Position numbers and translations under genes: made by a program. Shown here piece after piece: positions 42,551 through 50,514 of a stretch of DNA of 64,000 bases; position 1 is the stretch's first letter, and every line of letters starts with the position of its first letter. Source of the stretch: Gammaproteobacteria bacterium (GTDB taxonomy: Bacteria; Pseudomonadota; Gammaproteobacteria; HK1); the NCBI GenBank assembly GCA_021773645.1, contig JAJFJU010000026.1, positions 186,001-250,000 on the forward strand, in the 5' to 3' direction. The notes under the pieces are model-generated. The model ran no database searches. It was given only the letters and a program-made list of their open reading frames with translations, and was not told where the DNA came from.

Positions 42551-43434
42551 CGCGTATCAGCCGCCCGGCACCCGCCAAACTCAATTTGTTTCTGCGTATC
42601 ACCGGCCAGCGCAGCGATGGCTATCATGAGCTCCAGACCGCATTTCAGTTCCTGGATTTCGGCGACACCCTGCACTTTAGCCTGCGCCAGGATGAGCGCA
42701 TCCAACTCCAACCGGCAATCGATAACGTTGCCGCTGAGGACAATTTGGTGGTCCGAGCCGCCCACCTGTTGCAGCGAGAGGCGGGCGTTGCCTTGGGGGC
42801 GGATATCGACTTGGAAAAAAACATTCCTATGGGAGCCGGTCTGGGCGGAGGGAGTTCCGATGCCGCCACCACTCTAGTGGCCCTGAATCAACTATGGGAA
42901 TGCAGCTTATCAAAAGCTGATCTGGCTCACATGGGGCTATCGCTGGGTGCCGACGTGCCCATCTTTGTACACGGTCGCGCGGCTTGGGCCGAGGGCGTAG
43001 GGGAATGTTTTAGCCCAGTAAATCCTGCAGAACCCTGGTATTTACTCATACACCCCGCTTGCAGCGTGTCCACACAAGAAGTATTTAGCCATTCGGGATT
43101 GACACGAAATTCCAAGCCCTTGAAAATACCCCGTTCTCTACGCGTCACAGACTCGGACCAGGCAACTGAAGAAGCGACCTTCTTTGGGCGTGCCGGCAAT
43201 GATTGCGAAGCCGTCGTTCGGGCCGCTTATCCAGAGGTCGATCAAGCGCTACGTTGGCTCTCCGCATACGGGGCGCCGCGCCTGACCGGCACGGGGTCTG
43301 CGGTATTTTTGGCCCTGCCGAGTGAAGCAAGGGCCCGGGAGTTGATCGCACAGCTACCCAGCGATTGGGCGGGTTTTGTGACACGAGGACTTAATCGTTC
43401 GCCCTTATATGGGGGCGAACACTTTAATAAGTAA
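42547..43434 (+). CDS. ispE: 4-diphosphocytidyl-2-C-methylerythritol kinase
   Basis: GHMP-family kinase of the non-mevalonate isoprenoid pathway. The opening PAPAKLNLFLRITG and ATP loop PMGAGLGGGSSDAA (about 94-107) are diagnostic. I chose GTG 42547, which overlaps the lolB stop (GTGA) and gives the usual N-terminus; ATG 42529 in the same frame lacks a ribosome site, while GGAG at 42532 serves the GTG. The product is 295 residues. tRNA-Gln follows only four bases after the stop. Confidence 0.93.
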   Translation: MTRISRPAPAKLNLFLRITGQRSDGYHELQTAFQFLDFGDTLHFSLRQDERIQLQPAIDNVAAEDNLVVRAAHLLQREAGVALGADIDLEKNIPMGAGLGGGSSDAATTLVALNQLWECSLSKADLAHMGLSLGADVPIFVHGRAAWAEGVGECFSPVNPAEPWYLLIHPACSVSTQEVFSHSGLTRNSKPLKIPRSLRVTDSDQATEEATFFGRAGNDCEAVVRAAYPEVDQALRWLSAYGAPRLTGTGSAVFLALPSEARARELIAQLPSDWAGFVTRGLNRSPLYGGEHFNK

Positions 43435-43438
43435 CTTT

Positions 43439-43513
43439 TGGGGTGTAGCCAAGCGGTAAGGCACAGGGTTTTGATCCCTGCACGCCCAGGTTCGAATCCT
43501 GGCACCCCAGCCA
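43439..43513 (+). tRNA. tRNA-Gln (anticodon TTG)
   Basis: Seventy-five bases including an encoded CCA end. The acceptor stem TGGGGTG pairs with CACCCCA, the anticodon loop TTTTGAT carries TTG, and the T-arm reads CCAGGTTCGAATCCTGG. It lies four bases after ispE and 100 before prs, so it is probably cut from the same transcript, as at this locus in other gammaproteobacteria. Confidence 0.97.
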
Positions 43514-43613
43514 TATTTAGCAACAAATTGCGCCAACCATGATCAAGCATCGACACAAACACCAAAAGGGCTCTGCTCAGGACTATCCCCTGAATGACGC
43601 CCATGAAAGCAAT

Positions 43614-44552
43614 ATGATGGTGTTCAGTGGTGGCTCCAACCAGGCTCTGGCGGAGCAGATTTCCCGCTATCTGAAGCTACCATTGGGCCGAGCCCAGCTG
43701 GGTCGTTTCAGTGATGGTGAAGTGAGATTTGAGTTAGATGATTCGGTACGGGGCAAGGATGTTTTTGTTATCCAGTCCACCTGTCAGCCCGCAAATGAAA
43801 ACCTGATGGAATTGCTGGTCATGCTCGATGCCATGTGCCGGGCATCAGCGAGCCGGGTTACTGCGGTGTTCCCATATTTTGGATACGCTCGACAAGATCG
43901 CAGACCACGTTCGGCCCGGGTATCCATTGCTGCCAAGGTCGTCGCAAACCTGATCTCCAGTGTCGGTGCCCATCGTGCCCTCACGGTGGATCTGCATGCC
44001 GATCAAATTCAGGGATTTTTTAATATCCCGGTGGATAATATTTATGCATCACCCGTGCTGCTAAGCGACATCTGGCGGCATCGGGACGAAAATTTAATGG
44101 TTGTCTCCCCCGATGTAGGCGGTGTGGTTCGAGCACGTGCCCTGGCCAAACAGCTGGATGATGCCGATCTGGCGATTATCGACAAACGACGGCCAGAGCC
44201 CAACCACTCGGAGGTGATGAATATCATCGGCGACGTAAAGGGCCGCAGTTGTGTCATCGTAGACGATATCGTCGATACCGCTGGCACCCTGTGTCAGGCG
44301 GCAATCGCACTTAAGGCAGAGGGTGCGGCACGGGTCACCGCCTACTGCACCCATCCGGTGCTGTCTGGCCCGGCGCTGGAGCGCCTGAGTAGTTCGGAGT
44401 TGGATGAGCTAGTGGTCACCAACACCATCCCATTGACGGCTAAGGCTGAGGCTAGTGACCGCATCCGCCAACTGAGCATCGCTGAACTGCTGGCCGAGAG
44501 CATCCGCCGCATCAGCACAGAGGAATCCATCGGCAGTCTATTTATGGACTGA
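43614..44552 (+). CDS. prs: Ribose-phosphate pyrophosphokinase
   Basis: Makes PRPP from ribose-5-phosphate and ATP for nucleotide, histidine and NAD synthesis. The N-terminus [16 protein letters not shown], the loop GRFSDGEV, and the PRPP-binding signature [13 protein letters not shown] are clear. I chose ATG 43614 by homology (312 residues); the open frame extends back to 43539 with no family similarity. It lies between ispE/tRNA-Gln and rplY, the conserved order. Confidence 0.93.
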   Translation: MMVFSGGSNQALAEQISRYLKLPLGRAQLGRFSDGEVRFELDDSVRGKDVFVIQSTCQPANENLMELLVMLDAMCRASASRVTAVFPYFGYARQDRRPRSARVSIAAKVVANLISSVGAHRALTVDLHADQIQGFFNIPVDNIYASPVLLSDIWRHRDENLMVVSPDVGGVVRARALAKQLDDADLAIIDKRRPEPNHSEVMNIIGDVKGRSCVIVDDIVDTAGTLCQAAIALKAEGAARVTAYCTHPVLSGPALERLSSSELDELVVTNTIPLTAKAEASDRIRQLSIAELLAESIRRISTEESIGSLFMD

Positions 44553-44621
44553 CGCAGGCCACTAACAACTATTTTCTTCCCGGCATCCATTGTGACCGGG
44601 CACACACTGGAGTATGGAAAG

Positions 44622-45290
44622 ATGAACGAATTTGAAATTAATGCCGAGGCCCGGACTGATACCGGTAAAGCGGACATTCGGCGGCTGCGCCGCACCGGCA
44701 AGTGCCCCGCCGTGGTCTATGGTGCTGGCAAAGAGCCGCAAACGCTCACTATCGACCAGAATGAGCTCAACAAGCACCTGCAGAATGAGGCGTTTCACTC
44801 CCATCTGCTGACCCTGAAAATCGGTGCCAAAAAGCAGCAGGTAGTGCTCAAAGCGGTACAGCGCCACCCTGTGACATCCCAGGCAACTCATCTTGATCTG
44901 CTGCGTGCCAGTGCCAAGCAGAAGCTGCACATGAGCGTGCCGTTGCACTTTATCAACGAAGAAGACTGCCCCGGCAGGAAGGCTGGCGGCGTTATTAACC
45001 ATCTCATCGTGGACGTAGAGATCATCTGTCTACCGAAGGATCTGCCAGAGTTCATTGAGATTGATATGGCGGCTATGGAGATGAACGATACCCTCCACCT
45101 GACCGATATTCCCCTGCCCAAGGGCATTGAATTGACGGTACTGAGCCATGGCGGCGATATCCATGATCAGGATCAGCCGGTGGTCAATATCGCCGAGCCG
45201 CGTGTAGAGGAAATCATTGAGGACGAGGAAGCAGAAGCCGGGGAAGGCGAGGAAGGTGAGGCAGGCGAGGAAGCGGCGGACGAGGAATAA
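44622..45290 (+). CDS. rplY: 50S ribosomal protein L25/general stress protein Ctc
   Basis: Binds 5S rRNA in the large subunit. This is the long two-domain form: an N-terminal L25 domain (1-90, DIRRLRRTGKCPAVVYG) and a C-terminal TL5/CTC beta domain, ending in a highly acidic tail (about 195-222, Glu/Asp/Gly/Ala). GGAG at 44609 lies nine bases before ATG 44622, deciding this start over the one at 44592. It is 222 residues long. Confidence 0.93.
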   Translation: MNEFEINAEARTDTGKADIRRLRRTGKCPAVVYGAGKEPQTLTIDQNELNKHLQNEAFHSHLLTLKIGAKKQQVVLKAVQRHPVTSQATHLDLLRASAKQKLHMSVPLHFINEEDCPGRKAGGVINHLIVDVEIICLPKDLPEFIEIDMAAMEMNDTLHLTDIPLPKGIELTVLSHGGDIHDQDQPVVNIAEPRVEEIIEDEEAEAGEGEEGEAGEEAADEE

Positions 45291-45311
45291 TTCCCGGCTG
45301 ACGCAACGACC

Positions 45312-45890
45312 TTGGAAACACCGCTGGCACTGGTGGTGGGGCTGGGAAATCCCGGCTCCCGCTACAGCAAAACACGCCACAACGCGGGCTACTGGTTTGT
45401 TGATGCATTGGCACATCAGGAAGGTGCCAACTTCAAAGCACAAGGTCGCCTGCATGGCGCCTTGTGCGAGTTTGAGCAGGCAGGTCAACGCCTGCGCCTG
45501 CTCAAATCCGATAGCTTCATGAATAACAGTGGGCGAGCCGTTGCTGCGGTTGCGCGCTTTTATCGCTATACCCCGGAGCAAATCCTGGTGGTCCACGATG
45601 ACATCGACTTGGAGCCAGGTGCGGTACGCCTGAAACAGGGCGGTGGGCACGGTGGCCACAATGGCCTACGCGACATCATTGCCTGTCTAGGCAGCCGAGA
45701 CTTTCAACGCCTGCGCATCGGTGTCGGTCATCCGGGCCACCGTGATGAAGTGGTTTCCTATGTGCTGCGCTCCACCCCGGCAGACGAGCAAACACTCATC
45801 GACGAAGCGCTGACAGATGCCCTGAGCTGTGCGCCCCGCTTTCTTGCTGGTGAGTCCGCCGCCGCCATGAACATCCTGCACAGCAGATAG
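45312..45890 (+). CDS. pth: Peptidyl-tRNA hydrolase
   Basis: Recycles tRNA by cleaving the ester of prematurely released peptidyl-tRNA. The opening VVGLGNPGSRYSKTRHNAG contains the catalytic His23, and the conserved FMNNSG and HDDIDLEPG follow. The start is TTG 45312. Length is 192 residues. It is coupled with rplY upstream and ychF downstream in the usual order. Confidence 0.95.
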   Translation: METPLALVVGLGNPGSRYSKTRHNAGYWFVDALAHQEGANFKAQGRLHGALCEFEQAGQRLRLLKSDSFMNNSGRAVAAVARFYRYTPEQILVVHDDIDLEPGAVRLKQGGGHGGHNGLRDIIACLGSRDFQRLRIGVGHPGHRDEVVSYVLRSTPADEQTLIDEALTDALSCAPRFLAGESAAAMNILHSR

Positions 45891-45907
45891 ATACGGAGTA
45901 AACAGCC

Positions 45908-46999
45908 TTGGGTTTTACATGTGGAATCGTAGGACTTCCCAACGTCGGAAAGTCCACCATTTTCAACGCCCTCACCGGTGCCACCATCGCCGCCGAGAAC
46001 TATCCGTTTTGCACCATCGACCCTAATGTCGGCGTGGTGCTGATACCAGATCCACGCCTCGATGCGCTGGCTAAAATCGTCCAGCCCAGCCGGGTGCTTC
46101 CCACCACCATGGAATTCGTCGATATTGCCGGCCTAGTGGCGGGCGCCTCCAAAGGTGAGGGCCTCGGCAATCAATTTCTTGCCCATATCCGCGAGACTGA
46201 TGCCATCGCTCACGTGGTCCGCTGCTTTGAAGAGGCCGATGTCGTTCACGTGTCCGGCACCATCGACCCGATTGCTGATATCGAGGTCATCAATACCGAG
46301 TTGCTGCTAGCCGATCTCACCACTGCGGAACGCGCCGCCAAGAGCATCCAGCGCACCGCCAAATCAGGTGATAAGGAAGCGCTGCTCAAGCAGGCACTGA
46401 TTACCGAAGTGCTCAAGCACCTCGACCAAGGCGTCGCACTACGCGCCATGGGGCTCGACGAGGAGCAAATAGCCCTGTTACACGAATATACCTTTCTGAC
46501 CGCCAAACCCACTCTCTATGTCGCCAACGTGGGTGAAGACGGGTTCACCGATAATCCCCATCTGGCCGCAGTAGAAGCCTTGGCAAAGGATGAAGGCGCC
46601 GTAGTGGTTCCTATTTGCGCCAATATCGAGGCTGAAATAGCAGAACTCGACGCCGATGACAAAGCTGAATTTCTCAAAGACCTGGGCCAACAAGAACCTG
46701 GCCTGAACCGTCTGGTCTATGCCGGCTACCAGCTGCTAAAGCTACAAACCTATTTCACCGCCGGCGTTAAGGAAGTCCGCGCCTGGACCGTCCACTGTGG
46801 TGCCACTGCCCCACAGGCGGCGGGGCGAATTCACACTGACTTTGAGAAGGGCTTCATCCGAGCCGAAGTTGTCGGCTACGACGACTTCATTGCCTGCGAG
46901 GGAGAACAAGGGGCAAAAGAGGCCGGGAAATGGCGCCTCGAAGGTAAGGAATACATCACCCAGGAAGGCGATGTCATGCACTTCCGCTTCAACGTCTAG
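45908..46999 (+). CDS. ychF: Ribosome-binding ATPase YchF
   Basis: Obg-family protein that prefers ATP and binds ribosomes; linked to stress responses and leaderless mRNA translation. The P-loop GLPNVGKST is at 8-16, the switch region has [16 protein letters not shown], and a C-terminal TGS domain ends in FRFNV. Length is 363 residues. The TTG start at 45908 has GGAG nine bases upstream. It is last in the ispE-to-ychF block. Confidence 0.96.
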   Translation: MGFTCGIVGLPNVGKSTIFNALTGATIAAENYPFCTIDPNVGVVLIPDPRLDALAKIVQPSRVLPTTMEFVDIAGLVAGASKGEGLGNQFLAHIRETDAIAHVVRCFEEADVVHVSGTIDPIADIEVINTELLLADLTTAERAAKSIQRTAKSGDKEALLKQALITEVLKHLDQGVALRAMGLDEEQIALLHEYTFLTAKPTLYVANVGEDGFTDNPHLAAVEALAKDEGAVVVPICANIEAEIAELDADDKAEFLKDLGQQEPGLNRLVYAGYQLLKLQTYFTAGVKEVRAWTVHCGATAPQAAGRIHTDFEKGFIRAEVVGYDDFIACEGEQGAKEAGKWRLEGKEYITQEGDVMHFRFNV

Positions 47000-47024
47000 A
47001 CCGACACCAAAACAAAGCAAAAAC

Positions 47025-47054
47025 TTGCGCAGAACGCAATGAACCCGGTATCCT
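47025..47054 (+). promoter_or_regulatory. Candidate promoter of tRNA-Met
   Basis: -35 TTGCGC at 47025-47030, 18-base spacer, -10 TATCCT at 47049-47054, placing the transcript start a few bases before the tRNA at 47065. A weak but well-placed match. Confidence 0.4.
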
Positions 47055-47064
47055 TGGCGGTTCA

Positions 47065-47141
47065 GGCTACGTAGCTCAGCTGGTTAGAGCGCGGCACTCA
47101 TAATGCTGAGGTCGGTGGTTCGAGTCCACCCGTAGCCACCA
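47065..47141 (+). tRNA. tRNA-Met (anticodon CAT), prophage attachment site
   Basis: Seventy-seven bases with encoded CCA. The acceptor GGCTACG pairs with CGTAGCC, the anticodon arm holds CTCATAA, and the T-arm is GGTGGTTCGAGTCCACC. It resembles elongator tRNA-Met rather than the initiator, since the acceptor begins with a G-C pair. The prophage integrase gene ends seven bases after the CCA, so the attachment core is probably the 3' half of this gene. The tRNA is intact, as expected when the phage restores it. Confidence 0.95.
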
Positions 47142-47147
47142 ACAAAA

Positions 47148-48242
47148 TCAAGCGCTTGCACGAAAATCCCGAACCCTCAGCAAAGTCAGTTCGGGAGTTT
47201 TTCGGGACTCGCCCCCACAAACACGGCCCGCCGCCTCGATCAATTCCCCGATCTCAGGGGCAGAGTAATGGGTCGTGATATCCCCGTTCTTGTGCCCTAA
47301 AAGCACCCTCCTCGTTTCCAACGGCACCCCGACAGCACGCAGCCGCCGGCCGAAGGTGTGTTTCAGATCATGTACCCGGAGAGAAGGCAGGCCCGATTTA
47401 ATGCGCGCCCGCTTCCAAGCCGAGTTGTAGATCCGTCCTACACGTGCCCCCCGGAAGGTAAAGACATACTCAGGATGGCCACCACGTAGCTCATTAACCA
47501 CCGAGAGAGCCACACGGTTAAGCACCACCAGCCGATCCTCACCATTCTTTACCCTACCCCCGGGGACGATGAACACGGACGTGGAAAGCTCAGGAACGCG
47601 AACCTCCCAATCCCACCGCAGCCCGCAAACCTCCTCCTGCCGAGTACCCGTGTTCACACAGAACAAGGCCATCCGCTGGAGATGAGCCGGGAGCTTAGCG
47701 AGTAACCGCTTCTCCTCTTTCCGGCTGATCGGGTAAGGCTTCCGAGCATCCCCCCAATCCACCATCTGGATCATAGGGGGAGTCACCAGCCAGGTAAGGC
47801 CCGCCTCATCCCGCCACAGCCTAGATGCCAGATTAAGCACCCTCCGAACCACAGCAAGCGTGCGATTAACCGTCGCCGACCGAACGCCATCCCGACGCCG
47901 GGACTCAACAAACGGCTGGAGGGTTCCCATATGCACCTGGTCCAAAGGCAACGCCCCGATAAACGAATCGACGCAATCAAGATCCTGCGCATCCCGAGAC
48001 AGGCTCCGCTTAGTGCCTTCCACTAGGTACTTCGTAGCAGCCAGGCGAAAGGATCGCCTAGGCCGTTCACCGTACAACTCCGACCGCCGTATCGCCTCTA
48101 TGCGGTGGGAGAGGTACGCTTCCGCTTCCTCCCGGTCAGACGTTCGACAACTTTCACAAAGTCGCCTTCCCCGGATTCTTTTATCGATGTGCCAGACTTC
48201 GCCGACCTTGACGAGACCTGGCGTTTTCCTACTTCGCCCCAT
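47148..48242 (-). CDS. int: Phage tyrosine integrase
   Basis: Site-specific recombinase, 364 residues. Catalytic residues by position: Arg201 (TGTRQEEVCGLRW), Lys232, box II HDLKH at 291-295, His317 (LLGHKNG) and Tyr326 (THYS). The second catalytic Arg of the usual HxxR is Lys294 here. AGGAGG lies six bases before ATG 48242, inside the overlapping xis gene. It is last in the leftward early operon and abuts tRNA-Met, as expected for the attachment side. Confidence 0.93.
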   Translation of the reverse strand: MGRSRKTPGLVKVGEVWHIDKRIRGRRLCESCRTSDREEAEAYLSHRIEAIRRSELYGERPRRSFRLAATKYLVEGTKRSLSRDAQDLDCVDSFIGALPLDQVHMGTLQPFVESRRRDGVRSATVNRTLAVVRRVLNLASRLWRDEAGLTWLVTPPMIQMVDWGDARKPYPISRKEEKRLLAKLPAHLQRMALFCVNTGTRQEEVCGLRWDWEVRVPELSTSVFIVPGGRVKNGEDRLVVLNRVALSVVNELRGGHPEYVFTFRGARVGRIYNSAWKRARIKSGLPSLRVHDLKHTFGRRLRAVGVPLETRRVLLGHKNGDITTHYSAPEIGELIEAAGRVCGGESRKTPELTLLRVRDFRASA

Positions 48243-48445
48243 GATGGACCTCCTTTGCCCGGGCGCCCGCAGCGCTGTTTATATTGATCAAACCAAGCAT
48301 CAAGATCCACTCGGTCAAATCCAACGCCATTGACACCAATAGGAACCTCGATCAAATCAGGCCGCACCTGCTCATCGAAGATGGCCCGGCACATACCCAA
48401 ATAAGCGGGCGCATCCTTATAGCGGATAACGCGATCGAGGATCAC
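48098..48445 (-). CDS. xis: Excisionase-like DNA-binding protein
   Basis: A 115-residue protein with an N-terminal excisionase/AlpA-like fold: RYKDAPAYLGMCRAIFDEQVRP, then VGFDRVDLDAWFDQY, the typical wing and helix of phage Xis proteins. The C-terminal half is polar and basic, ending RKRKRTS. It starts at GTG 48445, 17 bases after the antirepressor stop, and shares 145 bases with int in another frame. It presumably directs excision and represses nothing else visible. The start is the least certain part. Confidence 0.72.
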   Translation of the reverse strand: MILDRVIRYKDAPAYLGMCRAIFDEQVRPDLIEVPIGVNGVGFDRVDLDAWFDQYKQRCGRPGKGGPSWGEVGKRQVSSRSAKSGTSIKESGEGDFVKVVERLTGRKRKRTSPTA

Positions 48446-48462
48446 GATAGAGCCGGGGCAGA

Positions 48463-49083
48463 CTAGCCCCGCCCCCCTTCATCCAGTTCAGCCAACTGGG
48501 TGCCAGTAAGATTTTTCAGGCGGTCGATAACTTCATCGACAGCCTTCCTCGTTGCCTCCATTCGCCGGGAACTAGCTTGTAGATCCCGAAGCAGCCCAAC
48601 GAGATGCGCCAGATCAAGAAACGACACCACCATCGGGAGTTTCCGAAACCCCATCTGCTTGACCATGGCATTCAGCATCCGGTACTTGTCATCGTCACCC
48701 AGGACGGCCCTGGGTTCGGCGGGCTTGGGGGCAGGCAGAGCCTTGGCCTTACGCAGCCCCATGAGCTCTGCCTCGCAAGCGATGAAGTAGCGGCGGGCCT
48801 TATCTCCCATGGGGCAGTTCTCAGCCATAGCCAGCATCTTGGCCATATCCAAAGTGAGCCAATACTCCTTGCGAGGCCGGCCGCCTGGGGTTTTTAATAA
48901 AGTTATTAAAAAGTCTTCGCCTGCCAGAAACCGCCACTTGTGGACACGATTACGAATCCAGCTAGTGAAGTGTTGTTTTGATTGCAGGAAACCGTGAAGA
49001 GTCCGGGCGGACACCACGCGAGTGGGAACACCAGCGATGAATCGTTGCCGGAACGGGATGAGTCTGTTTTGTTTGCGTGTCAT
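48463..49083 (-). CDS. AntA/AntB-type phage antirepressor
   Basis: A 206-residue protein with an AntA/AntB N-terminal domain (about 15-110: VVSARTLHGFLQSKQHFTSWIRNRV, then FLITLLKTPGGRPRKEYWLTLDMAKMLAM). In phages P1/P7 this family binds and inactivates the lysogenic repressor. The C-terminal part (about 150-200) is helical and of unknown role. ATG 49083 was chosen as the domain start; the same frame is open upstream through the leader to 49452. The ATG overlaps the stop of a leader frame (ATGA), implying coupled translation, and a C4-like RNA lies in the leader. Confidence 0.85.
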   Translation of the reverse strand: MTRKQNRLIPFRQRFIAGVPTRVVSARTLHGFLQSKQHFTSWIRNRVHKWRFLAGEDFLITLLKTPGGRPRKEYWLTLDMAKMLAMAENCPMGDKARRYFIACEAELMGLRKAKALPAPKPAEPRAVLGDDDKYRMLNAMVKQMGFRKLPMVVSFLDLAHLVGLLRDLQASSRRMEATRKAVDEVIDRLKNLTGTQLAELDEGGRG

Positions 49084-49231
49084 GGCAGAGGCCTCGGTAA
49101 CAGTTGAGAGACCCACCACCGCCGGTGCAAATCGGCAAAAGGTGGCAGGACGAAACAGGTTTGCACTACCGCACCGAGGAGCGGCCACCCGAAGGTGCCT
49201 GAATCGCCCCGCCATAAAAAACTGCGGGCAT
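49084..49231 (-). promoter_or_regulatory. Antirepressor leader with antisense target sites
   Basis: Leader between the C4-like RNA and the antirepressor. On the minus strand AGGCACC (49194-49200) and GTGCAAA (49160-49166) are exact complements of two elements in the upstream C4-like RNA, in the correct antiparallel order. A frame ending at 49080 overlaps the antirepressor ATG. Within it GTG 49166 could start a 28-residue Icd-like leader peptide. Confidence 0.55.
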
Positions 49232-49300
49232 AAAAAAAGGCACCACATCGGATGAGCGCCTTGACGCTCGGTTTGCGGGGTGCAAATCCCGGCCGCTGCT
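49232..49300 (-). ncRNA. C4-like antisense RNA
   Basis: Two hairpins in series on the minus strand: CGGG-ATTTGCAC-CCCG (49276-49291), with an antisense element in the loop, and GAGCG-TCAAGG-CGCTC (49254-49269). A single-stranded GGTGCCT (49238-49244) and seven T (49232-49238 region) follow. The two antisense elements match target sites 40 and 110 bases downstream. Position before an antA-type gene is exactly that of C4 RNA in P1/P7 and many prophages. Ends are approximate. Confidence 0.65.
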
Positions 49301-49357
49301 GCTGCAACGACGGGCACAGAATAAGCTATCTTTTCCACCGACTGCAACTCCCCCACC

Positions 49358-49543
49358 CTACCCGGTACGTTCCAGGACAGCGCCGGCACGCCCATCAGGC
49401 GTAAGCTCGGAGCGCAGCACGAGCACATCCTTCGGCGCCTCAATACCGACACGGACCTTCCCTCGATCGACCCCGAGCACCTTCACAACAACGTCGTTGC
49501 CGATCCTTACAGATTCGCCCTGACGGCGGGTTAATACGAGCAT
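49358..49543 (-). CDS. csrA: Phage-encoded CsrA/RsmA translational regulator
   Basis: A 61-residue homologue of carbon storage regulator A, an RNA-binding dimer that masks GGA-containing ribosome sites. The start MLVLTRRQGESVRIG and the strand VRVGIEAPKDVLVLR (with the RNA-contacting Arg of the second half) are clear. ATG 49543 has GGGAG seven bases upstream; that site reads AGGGA and could itself bind CsrA. It is the gene just before the antirepressor leader in the left operon. Host CsrA is not in the window for comparison. Confidence 0.9.
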   Translation of the reverse strand: MLVLTRRQGESVRIGNDVVVKVLGVDRGKVRVGIEAPKDVLVLRSELTPDGRAGAVLERTG

Positions 49544-49544
49544 T

Positions 49545-49742
49545 TCAAAACTCCCTATCTGTGATTTGCACGAATTCCCAAGATGGGTTCCGCAGTGCAG
49601 CGTTCGCCATCTTTCGTGCATTTACTGCATCGTTGACCCATCCGTACACAACCCTCTTATCTAAGTCAGAATCAAAATAACTTATCTCGTAACGCTGGCC
49701 TCGATCACCGACCGGATGTGGTAGTCCGCCTGAATGTGTCAT
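49545..49742 (-). CDS. Hypothetical phage protein (65 aa)
   Basis: Not recognised. It reads MTHSGGLPHPVGDRG..., then a mixed region with YEISYFDSDLDKRVVYGW and an alanine-rich helix NDAVNARKMANAAL. It fits tightly between the genes on either side of the left operon (stop one base from the csrA start, start one base from the next stop), which is the main support for its being real. Confidence 0.6.
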   Translation of the reverse strand: MTHSGGLPHPVGDRGQRYEISYFDSDLDKRVVYGWVNDAVNARKMANAALRNPSWEFVQITDREF

Positions 49743-49955
49743 CTATTCAACCTCTGAGCCGTAAACATAAAAACCATGTTTGGCGTGGGGGCTGTGATTT
49801 ACCAATAACCCGCCGTTGTTCTTGTCGATAATCGTTACAATATCTCCCTCCACAGCTATAAACCCGGGAGGATGGTGATCCTGCCCATCGTCATAAATGC
49901 CCCGAGTTATTCGGACGCGATCACCGGGCGCTAAGTGGTCAAAGTTTTCAATCAT
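49743..49955 (-). CDS. Hypothetical phage protein (70 aa)
   Basis: Not recognised. An acidic, beta-rich 70-residue protein with the SH3-like pattern LAPGDRVRITRGIYDD and EGDIVTIIDKNNGGLLVNHS, suggesting a small barrel of the KOW/SH3 type. It abuts both neighbours in the left operon. Function cannot be assigned. Confidence 0.62.
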   Translation of the reverse strand: MIENFDHLAPGDRVRITRGIYDDGQDHHPPGFIAVEGDIVTIIDKNNGGLLVNHSPHAKHGFYVYGSEVE

Positions 49956-50273
49956 CTATTCAACCTCCGTGCGCACATGCTCAATAGCCCGACTGGGATC
50001 AGCGGTACGCCAGTCAGGCCAGTCTCTCGCTTCATTTTTCGTCTGCTTGGCACCAAGAGCGGCAGCTATCTCAACCGGGGTATGTCCTGCACGCCAAGCG
50101 CCGTCTAAAGCCAGCATCACTACGTCAATCCATTCCTCTAAATCGACTGGGCTTTCTTCGATTTCCTTGAGTTCTTTGCGGATATGGTCGAGCACCCCAT
50201 CTGTACGCCGACCCGGGCCAAATGTTTTTAGCGAGAATTTGCGCTGCCGTTGCAAATGCCTAATTAAGTCCAT
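49956..50273 (-). CDS. MazG-like dATP/dGTP pyrophosphohydrolase
   Basis: A 105-residue all-alpha NTP pyrophosphatase of the phage DUF550 type. The metal motif is visible as HIRKELKEIEE followed by EEWIDVVMLALDG (ExxE and ExxD pairs). The family removes pyrophosphate from noncanonical or excess deoxynucleotides. ATG 50273 was chosen by homology; the frame stays open to 50462 without similarity. It lies one base from the membrane-protein gene upstream. A role in adjusting host dNTP pools is inferred. Confidence 0.82.
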   Translation of the reverse strand: MDLIRHLQRQRKFSLKTFGPGRRTDGVLDHIRKELKEIEESPVDLEEWIDVVMLALDGAWRAGHTPVEIAAALGAKQTKNEARDWPDWRTADPSRAIEHVRTEVE

Positions 50274-50274
50274 G

Positions 50275-50514
50275 CTAGTCACCCGCCAAAGCCACCACGG
50301 CCTTGTGTAGTCTGGCGTTGAACCAGCGCCTAAGAACGTACCCCCTAACAACACTAAGCACGGTAAAGAAAAGCACGATGCCAAAATGCTGGCCGTGTGA
50401 GTACGGCATATCAAACATGGCCGCGGCTGGAGGCCATGCAGCATATGAAACAATAAAACCAATAAAGGTATTCATCGTTGCCTCAATTAATGAAACCGCC
50501 CGTGTTTGTTGCAT
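50275..50514 (-). CDS. Small phage membrane protein
   Basis: About 79 residues with two hydrophobic segments (IGFIVSYAAWPPAAA and GIVLFFTVLSVVRGYVLRR). The pattern SLIEATMNTFIGFIVSYAAW and VRGYVLRRWFNARL resembles small inner-membrane proteins common in phage early regions whose function is unknown. The start is ATG 50514 (or GTG 50517), overlapping the stop of the 48-codon gene upstream. Confidence 0.7.
   Translation of the reverse strand: MQQTRAVSLIEATMNTFIGFIVSYAAWPPAAAMFDMPYSHGQHFGIVLFFTVLSVVRGYVLRRWFNARLHKAVVALAGD

Noticed and set aside
43439-43513. tRNA-Gln as an integration site
   Set aside because: No integrase, repeat or foreign gene lies next to it; gene order on both sides is the normal one.
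49084-49452. N-terminal extension of the antirepressor through the leader
   Set aside because: The frame lacks stops, but the residues match no antirepressor and the stretch contains the C4-like RNA and its targets. Openness is probably due to base composition.
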